64,000 nucleotides of DNA from Pseudomonas amygdali (lineage in GTDB: Bacteria; Pseudomonadota; Gammaproteobacteria; Pseudomonadales; Pseudomonadaceae). Positions 55,990-64,000 of this stretch are shown here, piece by piece. A program made the translations under genes and the position numbers. Location: contig NZ_LKBW01000299.1 of NCBI RefSeq assembly GCF_002699855.1, forward strand, positions 19,834 to 83,833, read 5' to 3'. The notes under the pieces were generated by a model. The model searched no databases. It was not told the DNA's origin and saw only the letters and a program-made list of their open reading frames with translations. The stretch's first letter is position 1. Every line of letters starts with the position of its first letter.

Positions 55990-58900
55990 ACCTGTCAGCG
56001 CCGTTTATCCGTCGCCCGGTTGCGACCGTACTGCTGAGCCTGGCGATCCTGCTGCTGGGCGCGGTCAGCTTCCGCTTGTTGCCGGTCGCGCCGTCGCCGA
56101 ACATGGACTTCCCGGTAATTGTGGTGTCCGCCAGTCTGGCGGGTGCCAGCCCCGAGGTGATGGCCTCCACTGTGGCCACTCCGCTGGAGCGTTCGCTGGG
56201 CAGTATTGCCGGGGTCAATACCATGACCAGCAATTCAAGCCAGGGCACGACACGGATCATCCTGCAGTTCGATCTCAATCGCAACATCAATGGTGCGGCG
56301 CGGGAAGTGCAGGCGGCAATCAATGCTTCGCGCAACCTGCTGCCCAGCGGTATGCGCAGCATGCCGACCTACAAGAAGGTCAACCCGTCCCAGGCGCCGA
56401 TCATGGTCCTGTCTATGACGTCGACGGTGCTGGAAAAAGGTCAGCTTTACGACCTGGCATCCACCATCCTGTCACAGAGCCTGTCGCAGGTTTCCGGGGT
56501 CGGCGAAGTGCAGATCGGCGGCAGTTCGCTGCCAGCGGTTCGTATCGAGCTGGAGCCACAGATGCTCTCCCAGTACGGCGTATCGCTTGACGACGTGCGC
56601 ACCGCGATTACCGGTGCGAACGTGCGGCGGCCAAAGGGTTTTGTGGAGGATGATCAGCATAACTGGCAGGTTCAGGCCAACGACCAGCTGGAAACCGCAA
56701 AGGACTATGCGCCGCTGATCATTCGCTACAAGGATGGGGCGACCTTGCGCCTCAAGGACGTCGCGAAAGTCAGCGATGCCGTGGAAGATCGCTACAACAG
56801 CGGGTTTTATAACAATGACCGGGCGGTGTTACTGGTCGTCAACCGCCAGGCTGGTGCCAACATCATTGAAACCGTGGCGCAGATCAAGGCGCAATTGCCA
56901 GCCCTGCGGGCCGTGCTGCCTGCCAGCGTGAGCCTCAACGTCGCGATGGATCGCTCGCCGGTGATCAAGGCGACGCTTCACGAGGCAGAGATGACCCTGC
57001 TGATTGCCGTGGTTCTGGTGGTGATGGTGGTATTTCTGTTTCTCGGCAGTTTTCGCGCATCGCTGATCCCCACTCTGGCGGTTCCGGTATCGCTGGTAGG
57101 CACCTTTGCGATCATGCACCTGCTCGGTTTTTCCCTGAACAATCTGTCGTTGATGGCTTTGATCCTCGCCACCGGACTGGTGGTGGACGATGCAATCGTG
57201 GTGCTGGAAAACATTTCCCGGCACATTCACAACGGTCTCGACCCCATGAAAGCGGCCTTTCTGGGGGCCAAAGAGGTGGGTTTCACCTTGCTGTCGATGA
57301 ACGTCTCGCTGGTGGCGGTGTTCATTTCCATTCTGTTCATGGGTGGGCTGGTCGAAAGTCTGTTTCGCGAGTTTTCCATTACCTTGTCGGTGTCGATCGT
57401 CGTCTCGCTGATCGTATCCCTGACCCTGACGCCGATGTTGTGCGCGCGCTGGCTCAAACCCCACGATTCGGGCAAGGACAATGCCTTTCAGCGCTGGAGC
57501 GAGCGGGTCAACGACCGCATGGTCGCCGGCTATGACCGCTCGCTCGGCTGGGTCATGCGGCATCGCAGGCTGACACTGCTCAGCCTGCTGATTACCGTTG
57601 TGGTGAATGTCGCGCTGTATGTGGTGGTGCCCAAGACCTTTCTGCCACAGCAGGACACCGGGCAACTGATGGGTTTTGTACGCGGTGACGACGGTCTTTC
57701 GTTCTCGGTCATGCAGCCGAAAATGGAAATCTTTCGCCGTTCGATTCTGGCAGACCCTGCGGTGGAGAGCGTTGCCGGTTTTATCGGCGGTAGCGGTGGC
57801 ACCAATAACGCCTTCATGATCGTACGCCTCAAGCCGATTGCCGAGCGCAAGCTGTCTGCCGAAAAAGTGGTCGAGCGCTTGCGCAAGAACATGCCGCATG
57901 TGCCCGGTGGCAGACTATTCCTGGCGCCTGATCAGGACCTGCAACTGGGGGGTGGTCGCGAGCAGACCAGTTCGCAGTATCAGTACATTGTGCAAAGTGC
58001 AGACCTGAGCAGCCTGCGGCTGTGGTATCCGAAGATCGTTGCGGCGCTCAAATCGATTCCGGAGCTGACGGCTATCGACGCCAGGGAAGGGCGCGGGGCG
58101 CAGCAAGTGACCCTGGTGGTCAATCGTGATACGGCCAAACGGCTGGGCATCGATATGAACATGGTCACGGCGGTGCTCAACAATGCCTACAGCCAGCGTC
58201 AGGTCTCGACCATCTATGACAGCCTCAACCAGTACAAGGTGGTGATGGAGGTCAATCCCAAATACGCTCAGGACCCGGCGACGCTGGAGCAGGTTCAGGT
58301 GATTACTGCCGACGGGCAGCGCGTGCCGCTGTCGAGCATTGCTCATTACGAGCGCAGTCTGGCGAATGATCGGGTTTCGCATGACGGTCAGTTCGCTGCC
58401 GAAAACATTTCCTTTGATCTGGCCGAAGGTGCCAGCCTCGACAAGGCGACGGTGGCTATCGAGCGCGCAATTGCCGCCATCGGACTGCCGTCCGACATCA
58501 TTTCCAAGATGGCCGGGACCGCCAACGCCTTCGCCTCGACCCAGAAAAGCCAGCCCTGGATGATTCTCGGTGCGTTGCTGGTGGTGTATCTGGTGCTGGG
58601 GATTCTTTATGAAAGCTACATCCATCCGTTGACGATCCTCTCGACGCTGCCATCGGCCGGTGTGGGCGCATTGCTGACTATCTACGTGTTGGGCAGCGAA
58701 TTCAGCCTGATCTCACTGTTAGGGCTGTTCCTGCTGATTGGCGTGGTGAAGAAAAACGCAATCATGATGATCGACCTGGCCCTGCACCTTGAGCGTGATC
58801 AGGGAATGACGCCACAAGAGTCGATCCGCAGCGCTTGTCTGCAACGCCTACGACCCATTCTGATGACCACAATGGCCGCCATTCTGGGTGCATTGCCGTT

Positions 58901-59093
58901 GCTGCTGAGTACTGCGGAAGGCGCTGAAATGCGCAAACCGCTGGGCCTGACCATTATTGGTGGACTGATCTTCAGCCAGGTCCTGACTCTCTACACCACC
59001 CCGGTGGTTTACCTTTATCTCGACCGTCTGCGCCACCGTTACAATAAATGGCGTGGCGTGCGTACCGATGCTGCTCTGGAAACCCCGCTATGA
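55986..59093 (+). CDS. mdtC: RND efflux pump subunit MdtC
   Basis: 1035-residue paralogue of MdtB encoded immediately downstream. It has the same 12-helix layout, with [17 protein letters not shown] in TM4 and [15 protein letters not shown] in TM10. The two differ throughout, so this is a true MdtB/MdtC pair rather than a recent duplicate. Both are needed for the heterotrimer. The stop overlaps the start of the outer-membrane factor gene by 4 nt, completing a one-operon pump. Confidence 0.95.
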   Translation: MNLSAPFIRRPVATVLLSLAILLLGAVSFRLLPVAPSPNMDFPVIVVSASLAGASPEVMASTVATPLERSLGSIAGVNTMTSNSSQGTTRIILQFDLNRNINGAAREVQAAINASRNLLPSGMRSMPTYKKVNPSQAPIMVLSMTSTVLEKGQLYDLASTILSQSLSQVSGVGEVQIGGSSLPAVRIELEPQMLSQYGVSLDDVRTAITGANVRRPKGFVEDDQHNWQVQANDQLETAKDYAPLIIRYKDGATLRLKDVAKVSDAVEDRYNSGFYNNDRAVLLVVNRQAGANIIETVAQIKAQLPALRAVLPASVSLNVAMDRSPVIKATLHEAEMTLLIAVVLVVMVVFLFLGSFRASLIPTLAVPVSLVGTFAIMHLLGFSLNNLSLMALILATGLVVDDAIVVLENISRHIHNGLDPMKAAFLGAKEVGFTLLSMNVSLVAVFISILFMGGLVESLFREFSITLSVSIVVSLIVSLTLTPMLCARWLKPHDSGKDNAFQRWSERVNDRMVAGYDRSLGWVMRHRRLTLLSLLITVVVNVALYVVVPKTFLPQQDTGQLMGFVRGDDGLSFSVMQPKMEIFRRSILADPAVESVAGFIGGSGGTNNAFMIVRLKPIAERKLSAEKVVERLRKNMPHVPGGRLFLAPDQDLQLGGGREQTSSQYQYIVQSADLSSLRLWYPKIVAALKSIPELTAIDAREGRGAQQVTLVVNRDTAKRLGIDMNMVTAVLNNAYSQRQVSTIYDSLNQYKVVMEVNPKYAQDPATLEQVQVITADGQRVPLSSIAHYERSLANDRVSHDGQFAAENISFDLAEGASLDKATVAIERAIAAIGLPSDIISKMAGTANAFASTQKSQPWMILGALLVVYLVLGILYESYIHPLTILSTLPSAGVGALLTIYVLGSEFSLISLLGLFLLIGVVKKNAIMMIDLALHLERDQGMTPQESIRSACLQRLRPILMTTMAAILGALPLLLSTAEGAEMRKPLGLTIIGGLIFSQVLTLYTTPVVYLYLDRLRHRYNKWRGVRTDAALETPL

Positions 59094-60559
59094 CCGAACG
59101 CCTGGCCTTTATATCCCGCCCGACAGGGCTGATTCGTCCACTCGCGCTGGGGCTCTGCGTTGTGCTGCTCAGCGCTTGTGCTGTCGGTCCTGATTACCAG
59201 GCGCCGTCAATGGCCGCGCCTGCGCAGTTCAAGGCCGCCGAAGGCTGGCGTGCAGCCACACCCGGTGACGCGATGGCCAAAGGTGCATGGTGGGAGGTGT
59301 ACAGGGATCCGCAACTGAACTCGCTGGTCGAACGGCTCAACACCTCCAACCAGACCGTCGCCCAGTACGATGCGCAGTACCGGCAGGCACAAGCACTGGT
59401 GCGTAGCTCCAGAGGCGCATTTCTGCCGACACTGGATCTGACCACCGGCAAGACCCGCTCGGGGCAGGGCACAGGCACATCCAATACCGGTACGAATACC
59501 GGCGCCTCGGGAATTCGCAACAGTTACAACGCTCAACTGGGCGTCAGTTGGGAAGCCGATGTGTGGGGCAAGTTGCGCCGTGGGCTGGAGGCTGACACCG
59601 CCAGTGCGCAGGCAAGTCTTGCGGACCTGTCAGCGATGCGCCTCAGCCTGCAATCGGAGCTGGTGCAGAATTATCTGCAATTGCGGGTCATTGACGAACA
59701 GAAACGCCTGCTGGAATCCACTGTGGACACCTATCAGCGCTCCCTGACCCTCACCCAGAATCAATACCGCGCCGGTATTTCAGGAAGTGACGCTGTAGCC
59801 CAGGCGCTGACACAGTTGAAAAGTACTCAGGCCGACTTGATCGATCTGGCCTGGCAGCGTGCACAATTCGAGAACGCCATTGCCGTGCTGATGGGGATGG
59901 CGCCCGCTGACTTCAATCTGCCGGCCAGCACTTCGATTCCGCAATTGCCGCAGATCCCGCCAGGGCTGCCGTCACAGTTGCTTGAACGCCGACCGGACAT
60001 TGCCGCGGCCGAACGCTCGGTCATGGCCGCCAATGCCAACATCGGCGTCGCCAAGGCCGCTTACTACCCAGACTTCACGCTGAGCATGAGCGGCGGTTAC
60101 AGCAGCAGTACGTTCGCCAACTGGATCAGCCTGCCCAACCGCTTCTGGTCGGTAGGGCCGCAACTGGCGTTGACGTTGTTCGACGGTGGCAGGCGGACGG
60201 CGGAAGTTGATCGTACCGAGGCCGTGTACGACCAGACTGTCGCCCAGTACCGGCAGACCGTGCTGAATGGTTTTCAGGAAGTCGAAAATTACCTCGTTCA
60301 ACTCAAAGTCTACGAGCAGGAGGCCGCCGTGCGCCAGGAAGCGCTGGTATCGGCTCGCGACTCGTTGCGCCTGACCAACAACCAGTACAAGGCCGGGCTG
60401 ATCGGTTATCTTGACGTCGTCAACGTACAGGCCACTGCTTTGAGCAATGAACGCAGTGTGCTGAACGTTCTGCAAAGTCGCTTGATTGCCAGCGTTCAGT
60501 TGATTGCCGCATTGGGTGGCGGCTGGAATGCCGAAACAGGTTTGACCCTCAGGGAGTGA
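59090..60559 (+). CDS. NodT-family outer-membrane efflux lipoprotein
   Basis: 489-residue outer-membrane factor (OprM/TolC class). A lipoprotein signal ends in LLSACAVGPDY, with lipid-modified Cys30. The two halves of the TolC-like alpha-barrel are seen as repeated AEAxLxxxRAQLE-like helices, including LLERRPDIAAAERSVMAAN, which is a family signature. It completes the four-gene mdt operon. E. coli mdtABC relies on a separate TolC, so having a dedicated channel here is a Pseudomonas feature. Confidence 0.95.
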   Translation: MTERLAFISRPTGLIRPLALGLCVVLLSACAVGPDYQAPSMAAPAQFKAAEGWRAATPGDAMAKGAWWEVYRDPQLNSLVERLNTSNQTVAQYDAQYRQAQALVRSSRGAFLPTLDLTTGKTRSGQGTGTSNTGTNTGASGIRNSYNAQLGVSWEADVWGKLRRGLEADTASAQASLADLSAMRLSLQSELVQNYLQLRVIDEQKRLLESTVDTYQRSLTLTQNQYRAGISGSDAVAQALTQLKSTQADLIDLAWQRAQFENAIAVLMGMAPADFNLPASTSIPQLPQIPPGLPSQLLERRPDIAAAERSVMAANANIGVAKAAYYPDFTLSMSGGYSSSTFANWISLPNRFWSVGPQLALTLFDGGRRTAEVDRTEAVYDQTVAQYRQTVLNGFQEVENYLVQLKVYEQEAAVRQEALVSARDSLRLTNNQYKAGLIGYLDVVNVQATALSNERSVLNVLQSRLIASVQLIAALGGGWNAETGLTLRE

Positions 60560-60727
60560 GTGCTTCACGGAGCAAAGGCGGTTTTTCTTGAACTGTTCGT
60601 GATAAATGAAAAATCAATAGCTGGTTGCCATCTTTTCGACCAGATACCGCGACATTTGGCAGCTATTGCGTACAATCATCCCCCGCAGTATCGGCATGGA
60701 CGCGCTCATTGGGCTCCAGGTGCGTTT

Positions 60728-62839
60728 ATGTTGATTGGCAGCTACACCCCGTCGCTCGTCGTGGTCTCCGTTCTCGTCGCAATTGTTGCTGCGTACACTG
60801 CTCTCGATCTGGTTGGCCGTATTATTTCGGCCAGGGGCCGCGCCGTTTATGTATGGATTGCGGGAGGTGCTTTCGCAATGGGCGTTGGCAGTTGGTCGAC
60901 GCACTTCATCGGTATGCTGGCATTCGTCCTGCCTATCGACGTTGGCTATGATGTGCCGTTGGCACTGTTGTCCTTGCTGATCGCAATACTGTCTTCCGGT
61001 TTCGCGCTGTGGCTGGCCGCCCGGCCGCTATTATCCGCCGCGCAGATTGGCCTGGGTGGGTTGTTGCTGGGGCTTGGCATCAGCGCCACGCATTACACCG
61101 GCATGGCGGCAATGCGCATGCAACCCGGCATCGAATACACGCCCTGGTTGTTTGCGCTTTCCCTGGCGATCAGCATTGCCGCCTCTGCGGCGGCGTTATG
61201 GATAGCGTTTCGTCTTCGCCAGCAAAGGCCCAGGATATACCTGATGCGTGCGGTAGCGGCAATTCTGCTGGGAACGGCCATCATCGGTATGCATTACACC
61301 GGCATGGCGGCGGCCACCTTTGCCGATGGCAGCTTTTGTGGTGCGTTGCCCGATGGATTGAGCAGCAATGGACTGGACAGGATTGTTCTGGTCGCCAGTC
61401 TTTCGATACTGGGTATCGCGCTGTTCAGTTGTATTCTCGACTCCCACCTCGAGACACGTACCGCTGTCCTGGCCAATTCCCTGACTGAAGCCAATCAGGA
61501 GCTTACCCACCTGGCTCTGCATGACAACCTCACCGGGCTGCCGAACCGTGTGTTGTTGACGGATCGCATCGAGCAGGCGATGAAGAAAGTCAGCGAAAGC
61601 GGCGGCTGCTTTGCGTTGATGTTCATGGACCTGGATGGTTTCAAACCGGTGAATGACGCATTCGGCCACCATACCGGGGACTTGCTGTTGCGGCAGGTCG
61701 CTTTGCGTCTTCGTAACAACCTGCACCGGCACGACACGCTGGCAAGGATCGGTGGTGATGAATTCGTGCTGCTGGTCGAACTGCATGACCCGCAGGATGC
61801 GTTGGCTGTCGCAACGCGTCAGGTCAATGAAATAGGCAATCCGTTTACCATCGGCGAGCATCAATTGCAGATCTCGCTGAGCATCGGCATCTGCATGTAC
61901 CCGGGCAATGGCAATACCCAGCACGAACTTCTGATCAACGCCGATGCCGCCATGTATCACACCAAAGCGGCCGGCAAGAACGGCTACAGCTTTTTCGATG
62001 CCTCGATGAACAGCAACGCACGCAATCAGCTGCAGATGTCTCAGGACTTGCGTAAGGCGATCAAGCACAGGCAGTTCTGTATCTATTACCAGCCCAAGTT
62101 CGACGCTTTGACCGGACTGCCCCTGGGCGCAGAAGCGCTATTACGCTGGAACCATCCGGAACAAGGCGTTATGGGCCCCGATCAGTTCATCGCCATGGCA
62201 GAGAAAACCGGCCTGATCATTCAGATCGGCGAGTGGGTACTGGATGAGGCTTGCCGACAGATGCGTGAGTGGTACACCCAGGGCTACGCGCACTGGCGCA
62301 TTGCGGTGAACCTGTCAGCGTTGCAGTTCTGTCATGCCGGGCTGGTCACTGCGGTGGCGGATACCCTGGCCAGACATCAGCTCCCGGCCAACTGCCTGAC
62401 CCTGGAAATCACCGAGACTACGGCCATGCATGACGCCGATGCCAGCCTGGCGGTGTTGCAAAGGCTGTCGGAAATGGGCGTGGATCTATCGATTGACGAT
62501 TTTGGCACCGGTTACTCCAGCCTGATGTACCTGAAGCGCCTGCCCGCCAATGAAATCAAGATTGATCGAGGTTTCGTGCGTGACCTTGAGCATGACACCG
62601 ACGATGCCGCCATCGTGTCGGCCATCGTTGCGGTAGGGAAGGCGTTGAACCTGCGGATCGTCGCCGAAGGCGTAGAAACAGCGGTTCAGAAGCGCTTCCT
62701 GACGCACTTGGGATGTCACTCCCTACAAGGCTTCCTGCTCGGTTATCCTCTGCCGGCTGAGCAATTTCTCGACGAAATTCGCGCCGCCGAGGCGAAAGCG
62801 GCAGTCGACGTGCCCGATGTTGGGCAACCGGCTTTCTGA
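60728..62839 (+). CDS. MHYT-GGDEF-EAL membrane c-di-GMP enzyme
   Basis: 703-residue membrane signalling protein. The N-terminal MHYT sensor (about 1-245) has repeated histidine-Met motifs STHFIGMLAF, THYTGMAAM and MHYTGMAAA on membrane helices, thought to bind a metal or sense O2, CO or NO. The GGDEF core is at residues 342-346 and the EAL core at 469-471; DDFGTGYSS is also intact. Both active sites look functional. The upstream inhibitory RxxD site reads HRHD, so product inhibition may be weak. ATG 60728 begins the first helix; the frame opens 56 codons earlier without homology. Confidence 0.92.
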   Translation: MLIGSYTPSLVVVSVLVAIVAAYTALDLVGRIISARGRAVYVWIAGGAFAMGVGSWSTHFIGMLAFVLPIDVGYDVPLALLSLLIAILSSGFALWLAARPLLSAAQIGLGGLLLGLGISATHYTGMAAMRMQPGIEYTPWLFALSLAISIAASAAALWIAFRLRQQRPRIYLMRAVAAILLGTAIIGMHYTGMAAATFADGSFCGALPDGLSSNGLDRIVLVASLSILGIALFSCILDSHLETRTAVLANSLTEANQELTHLALHDNLTGLPNRVLLTDRIEQAMKKVSESGGCFALMFMDLDGFKPVNDAFGHHTGDLLLRQVALRLRNNLHRHDTLARIGGDEFVLLVELHDPQDALAVATRQVNEIGNPFTIGEHQLQISLSIGICMYPGNGNTQHELLINADAAMYHTKAAGKNGYSFFDASMNSNARNQLQMSQDLRKAIKHRQFCIYYQPKFDALTGLPLGAEALLRWNHPEQGVMGPDQFIAMAEKTGLIIQIGEWVLDEACRQMREWYTQGYAHWRIAVNLSALQFCHAGLVTAVADTLARHQLPANCLTLEITETTAMHDADASLAVLQRLSEMGVDLSIDDFGTGYSSLMYLKRLPANEIKIDRGFVRDLEHDTDDAAIVSAIVAVGKALNLRIVAEGVETAVQKRFLTHLGCHSLQGFLLGYPLPAEQFLDEIRAAEAKAAVDVPDVGQPAF

Positions 62840-62941
62840 AGCGCATGGATGGCGCTGGACGGCAAAGGCTGGCACGATCAGAAACGTCTGGCTAACCTGC
62901 GGGTGTTAGCTGCGCTTTGATGCTGGCTTCTGAGAAAAATC

Positions 62942-63688
62942 ATGGAAAAAGTCCTCATTATTACCGGTGGCTCGCGCGGAATCGGCGCAGCCACTGCGCG
63001 TCTGGCCGCTGTACAGGGCTATCGGATCTGTATCAATTATCTGTCTGACCATGCCGCAGCCGAAAAGACGGCAGGGCAGGTCAGGGCCCTGGGTGCTCAG
63101 GCGATCACCTTGCAGGCGGACGTCAGCAACGAAGACGAGATCATGCGCCTGTTCTCCAGGGTCGATTCGGAACTCGGCCGCGTTACCCATCTGGTCAACA
63201 ATGCAGGCACGCTCGCTCAGGCTTCAAGAGTCGAGGACATGTCCGAATTCCGAATGCTCAAAATGATGATGACCAACGTGGTCGGACCGATGCTGTGCAG
63301 CAAACATGCCTTGTTACGCATGCTGCCGAGTCACGGCGGGCACGGTGGTAGTATCGTCAACGTATCCTCGCTCGCGGCCCGCCTGGGCTCCGCGGGCGAA
63401 TATGTGGATTACGCCGCTTCGAAAGGCGCGCTGGACACGTTCACTATCGGGCTTTCCAGGGAAGTGGCCGGGGAGAACATTCGCGTCAACGCGGTGCGGC
63501 CGGGGTTCATCTTCACCGACTTTCACGCCCTGAGCGGCGATCCGTTCCGCGTCAGCAAACTCGAGGGCGCACTGCCCATGGGCCGTGGGGGGACGGCGGA
63601 GGAAGTGGCCGAGGCCATTCTCTGGCTGCTGTCGGACAATGCGTCGTATGCCACAGGAACGTTCATCGATCTGGCGGGCGGGCGCTGA
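62942..63688 (+). CDS. SDR family oxidoreductase (glucose-1-dehydrogenase-like)
   Basis: 248-residue short-chain dehydrogenase. TGGSRGIGAA is the nucleotide loop, NNAGT follows, and the catalytic YAASKGALD pair (Tyr-x-x-x-Lys) has the preceding NVSS serine. It ends in FIDLAGGR. The nearest class is glucose-1-dehydrogenase/3-oxoacyl-reductase-like, but the substrate cannot be named. It stands 103 nt downstream of the c-di-GMP gene and appears to be independent. A 9-bp hairpin spans its stop codon (63684-63719). Confidence 0.9.
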   Translation: MEKVLIITGGSRGIGAATARLAAVQGYRICINYLSDHAAAEKTAGQVRALGAQAITLQADVSNEDEIMRLFSRVDSELGRVTHLVNNAGTLAQASRVEDMSEFRMLKMMMTNVVGPMLCSKHALLRMLPSHGGHGGSIVNVSSLAARLGSAGEYVDYAASKGALDTFTIGLSREVAGENIRVNAVRPGFIFTDFHALSGDPFRVSKLEGALPMGRGGTAEEVAEAILWLLSDNASYATGTFIDLAGGR

Positions 63689-63736
63689 AGGCGTGCATGG
63701 TCTGGCAAGCGCCTTCAGATACCGCTTACTGACTCG

Positions 63737-63895
63737 TCACACCGTTACAGGTGGCGCATTGGCGGGCGGGTCGCCTACCGGTGTTTGATCGGGTAGAGGC
63801 GGTGAGGGGGGTGGCTCCTGCTCGGGTACTGGCTCGGGCAGAACGGGATCGTCGATGTTTGGATCAGGTACTTCTACTGGATTGGGTAGAGTCAT
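63737..63895 (-). CDS. Small proline-rich acidic protein (52 aa), unknown function
   Basis: Short protein rich in Pro, Asp and Glu (for example DPVLPEPVPEQEPPPSPPLP), with no membrane segment or signal peptide. ATG 63895 has AGGAGG 9 nt upstream, a strong ribosome binding site that supports coding. An upstream in-frame codon at 63970 lacks such a site. The composition suggests an unstructured protein. It is convergent with the SDR gene. No family name is recognised. Confidence 0.65.
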   Translation of the reverse strand: MTLPNPVEVPDPNIDDPVLPEPVPEQEPPPSPPLPDQTPVGDPPANAPPVTV

Positions 63896-63988
63896 GGTTG
63901 CAGCCTCCTTGTTGACCCTTTTTACGACCCCCCGGGAGACTGTCAGAAATTTTGTGTTCGGGCATAACATGTAGCTAGAGGTGCATGT

Positions 63989-64000
63989 ATGCCGACCAAA
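63989..64000 (+). CDS. Possible start of the next plus-strand gene
   Basis: AGAGGTGCATGT precedes ATGCCGACCAAA at the right edge, a plausible ribosome binding site and start (MPTK). Only four codons are inside the window, so this is a marker, not an identification. Confidence 0.3.

Overview
The window is about 59% GC and reads as a Pseudomonas chromosome, most likely from the P. syringae group. The gene order from nudC through sohB, cysI, metH and cti to nfuA matches the conserved Pseudomonas arrangement as I remember it. A Crc-family small RNA sits beside the HMG-CoA lyase gene, and an intergenic block is rich in short GACGCTCTGCGTC-type palindromes. I see no insertion sequence, prophage, integrase, CRISPR array, rRNA or tRNA. 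Content is mainly core chromosome with two decayed genes. The species call is inference, since no search was run.

Layout. (1) 1-10.2 kb is a dense signalling island. A plus-strand operon carries a CHASE3/GAF hybrid histidine kinase (cut by the window edge), CheR, CheB, a receiver-kinase and a small receiver. Facing it is a minus-strand pair, a double-ATPase KaiC homologue and a PAS hybrid kinase, overlapping by 4 nt. (2) 10.4-18.6 kb holds a frameshifted dienoyl-CoA-isomerase-like crotonase, nudC, a TauE/SafE permease, a Gfo/Idh oxidoreductase, an SDR, an ACAD11-type phosphotransferase, an SCP2 protein, a histidine phosphatase and sohB. (3) 18.6-31 kb holds a palindrome cluster, DUF934-cysI (sulfite reduction), a small membrane protein, a periplasmic binding protein, metH, cti (membrane cis/trans isomerase), an acyltransferase and nfuA. 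(4) 31-38.8 kb is the leucine catabolic cluster on the minus strand in the order liuR-liuE-[sRNA]-liuA-liuB-liuC-liuD. The 746-nt gap between liuE and liuA holds a sigma54-driven, A-rich RNA of about 400 nt of the CrcX/CrcY/CrcZ family, plus a LiuR operator. (5) 38.9-44.3 kb holds a LysR pseudogene, an ACAD11-like acyl-CoA dehydrogenase, a PstS/OmpA two-domain protein, xthA and a GNAT acetyltransferase. (6) 44.4-64 kb holds tamA-tamB, a LysR regulator, tpx, a four-gene MdtABC/outer-membrane-factor efflux operon, an MHYT-GGDEF-EAL protein, an SDR and a small proline-rich protein.

How parts work together. LiuR probably controls liuRE and liuABCD through two matching 16-bp operators. The sRNA between the two transcription units has the features of a decoy for Hfq/Crc, the catabolite-repression complex. 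The liuA leader carries an Hfq/Crc-type AAnAAnAA motif against its ribosome binding site. Leucine catabolism and its probable repression antagonist therefore sit side by side. TamA/TamB form one envelope export machine, and the Mdt proteins with the outer-membrane factor form one tripartite pump. The KaiC/kinase and CheR/CheB genes look like a stress or taxis-like relay not tied to a flagellar chemotaxis cluster.
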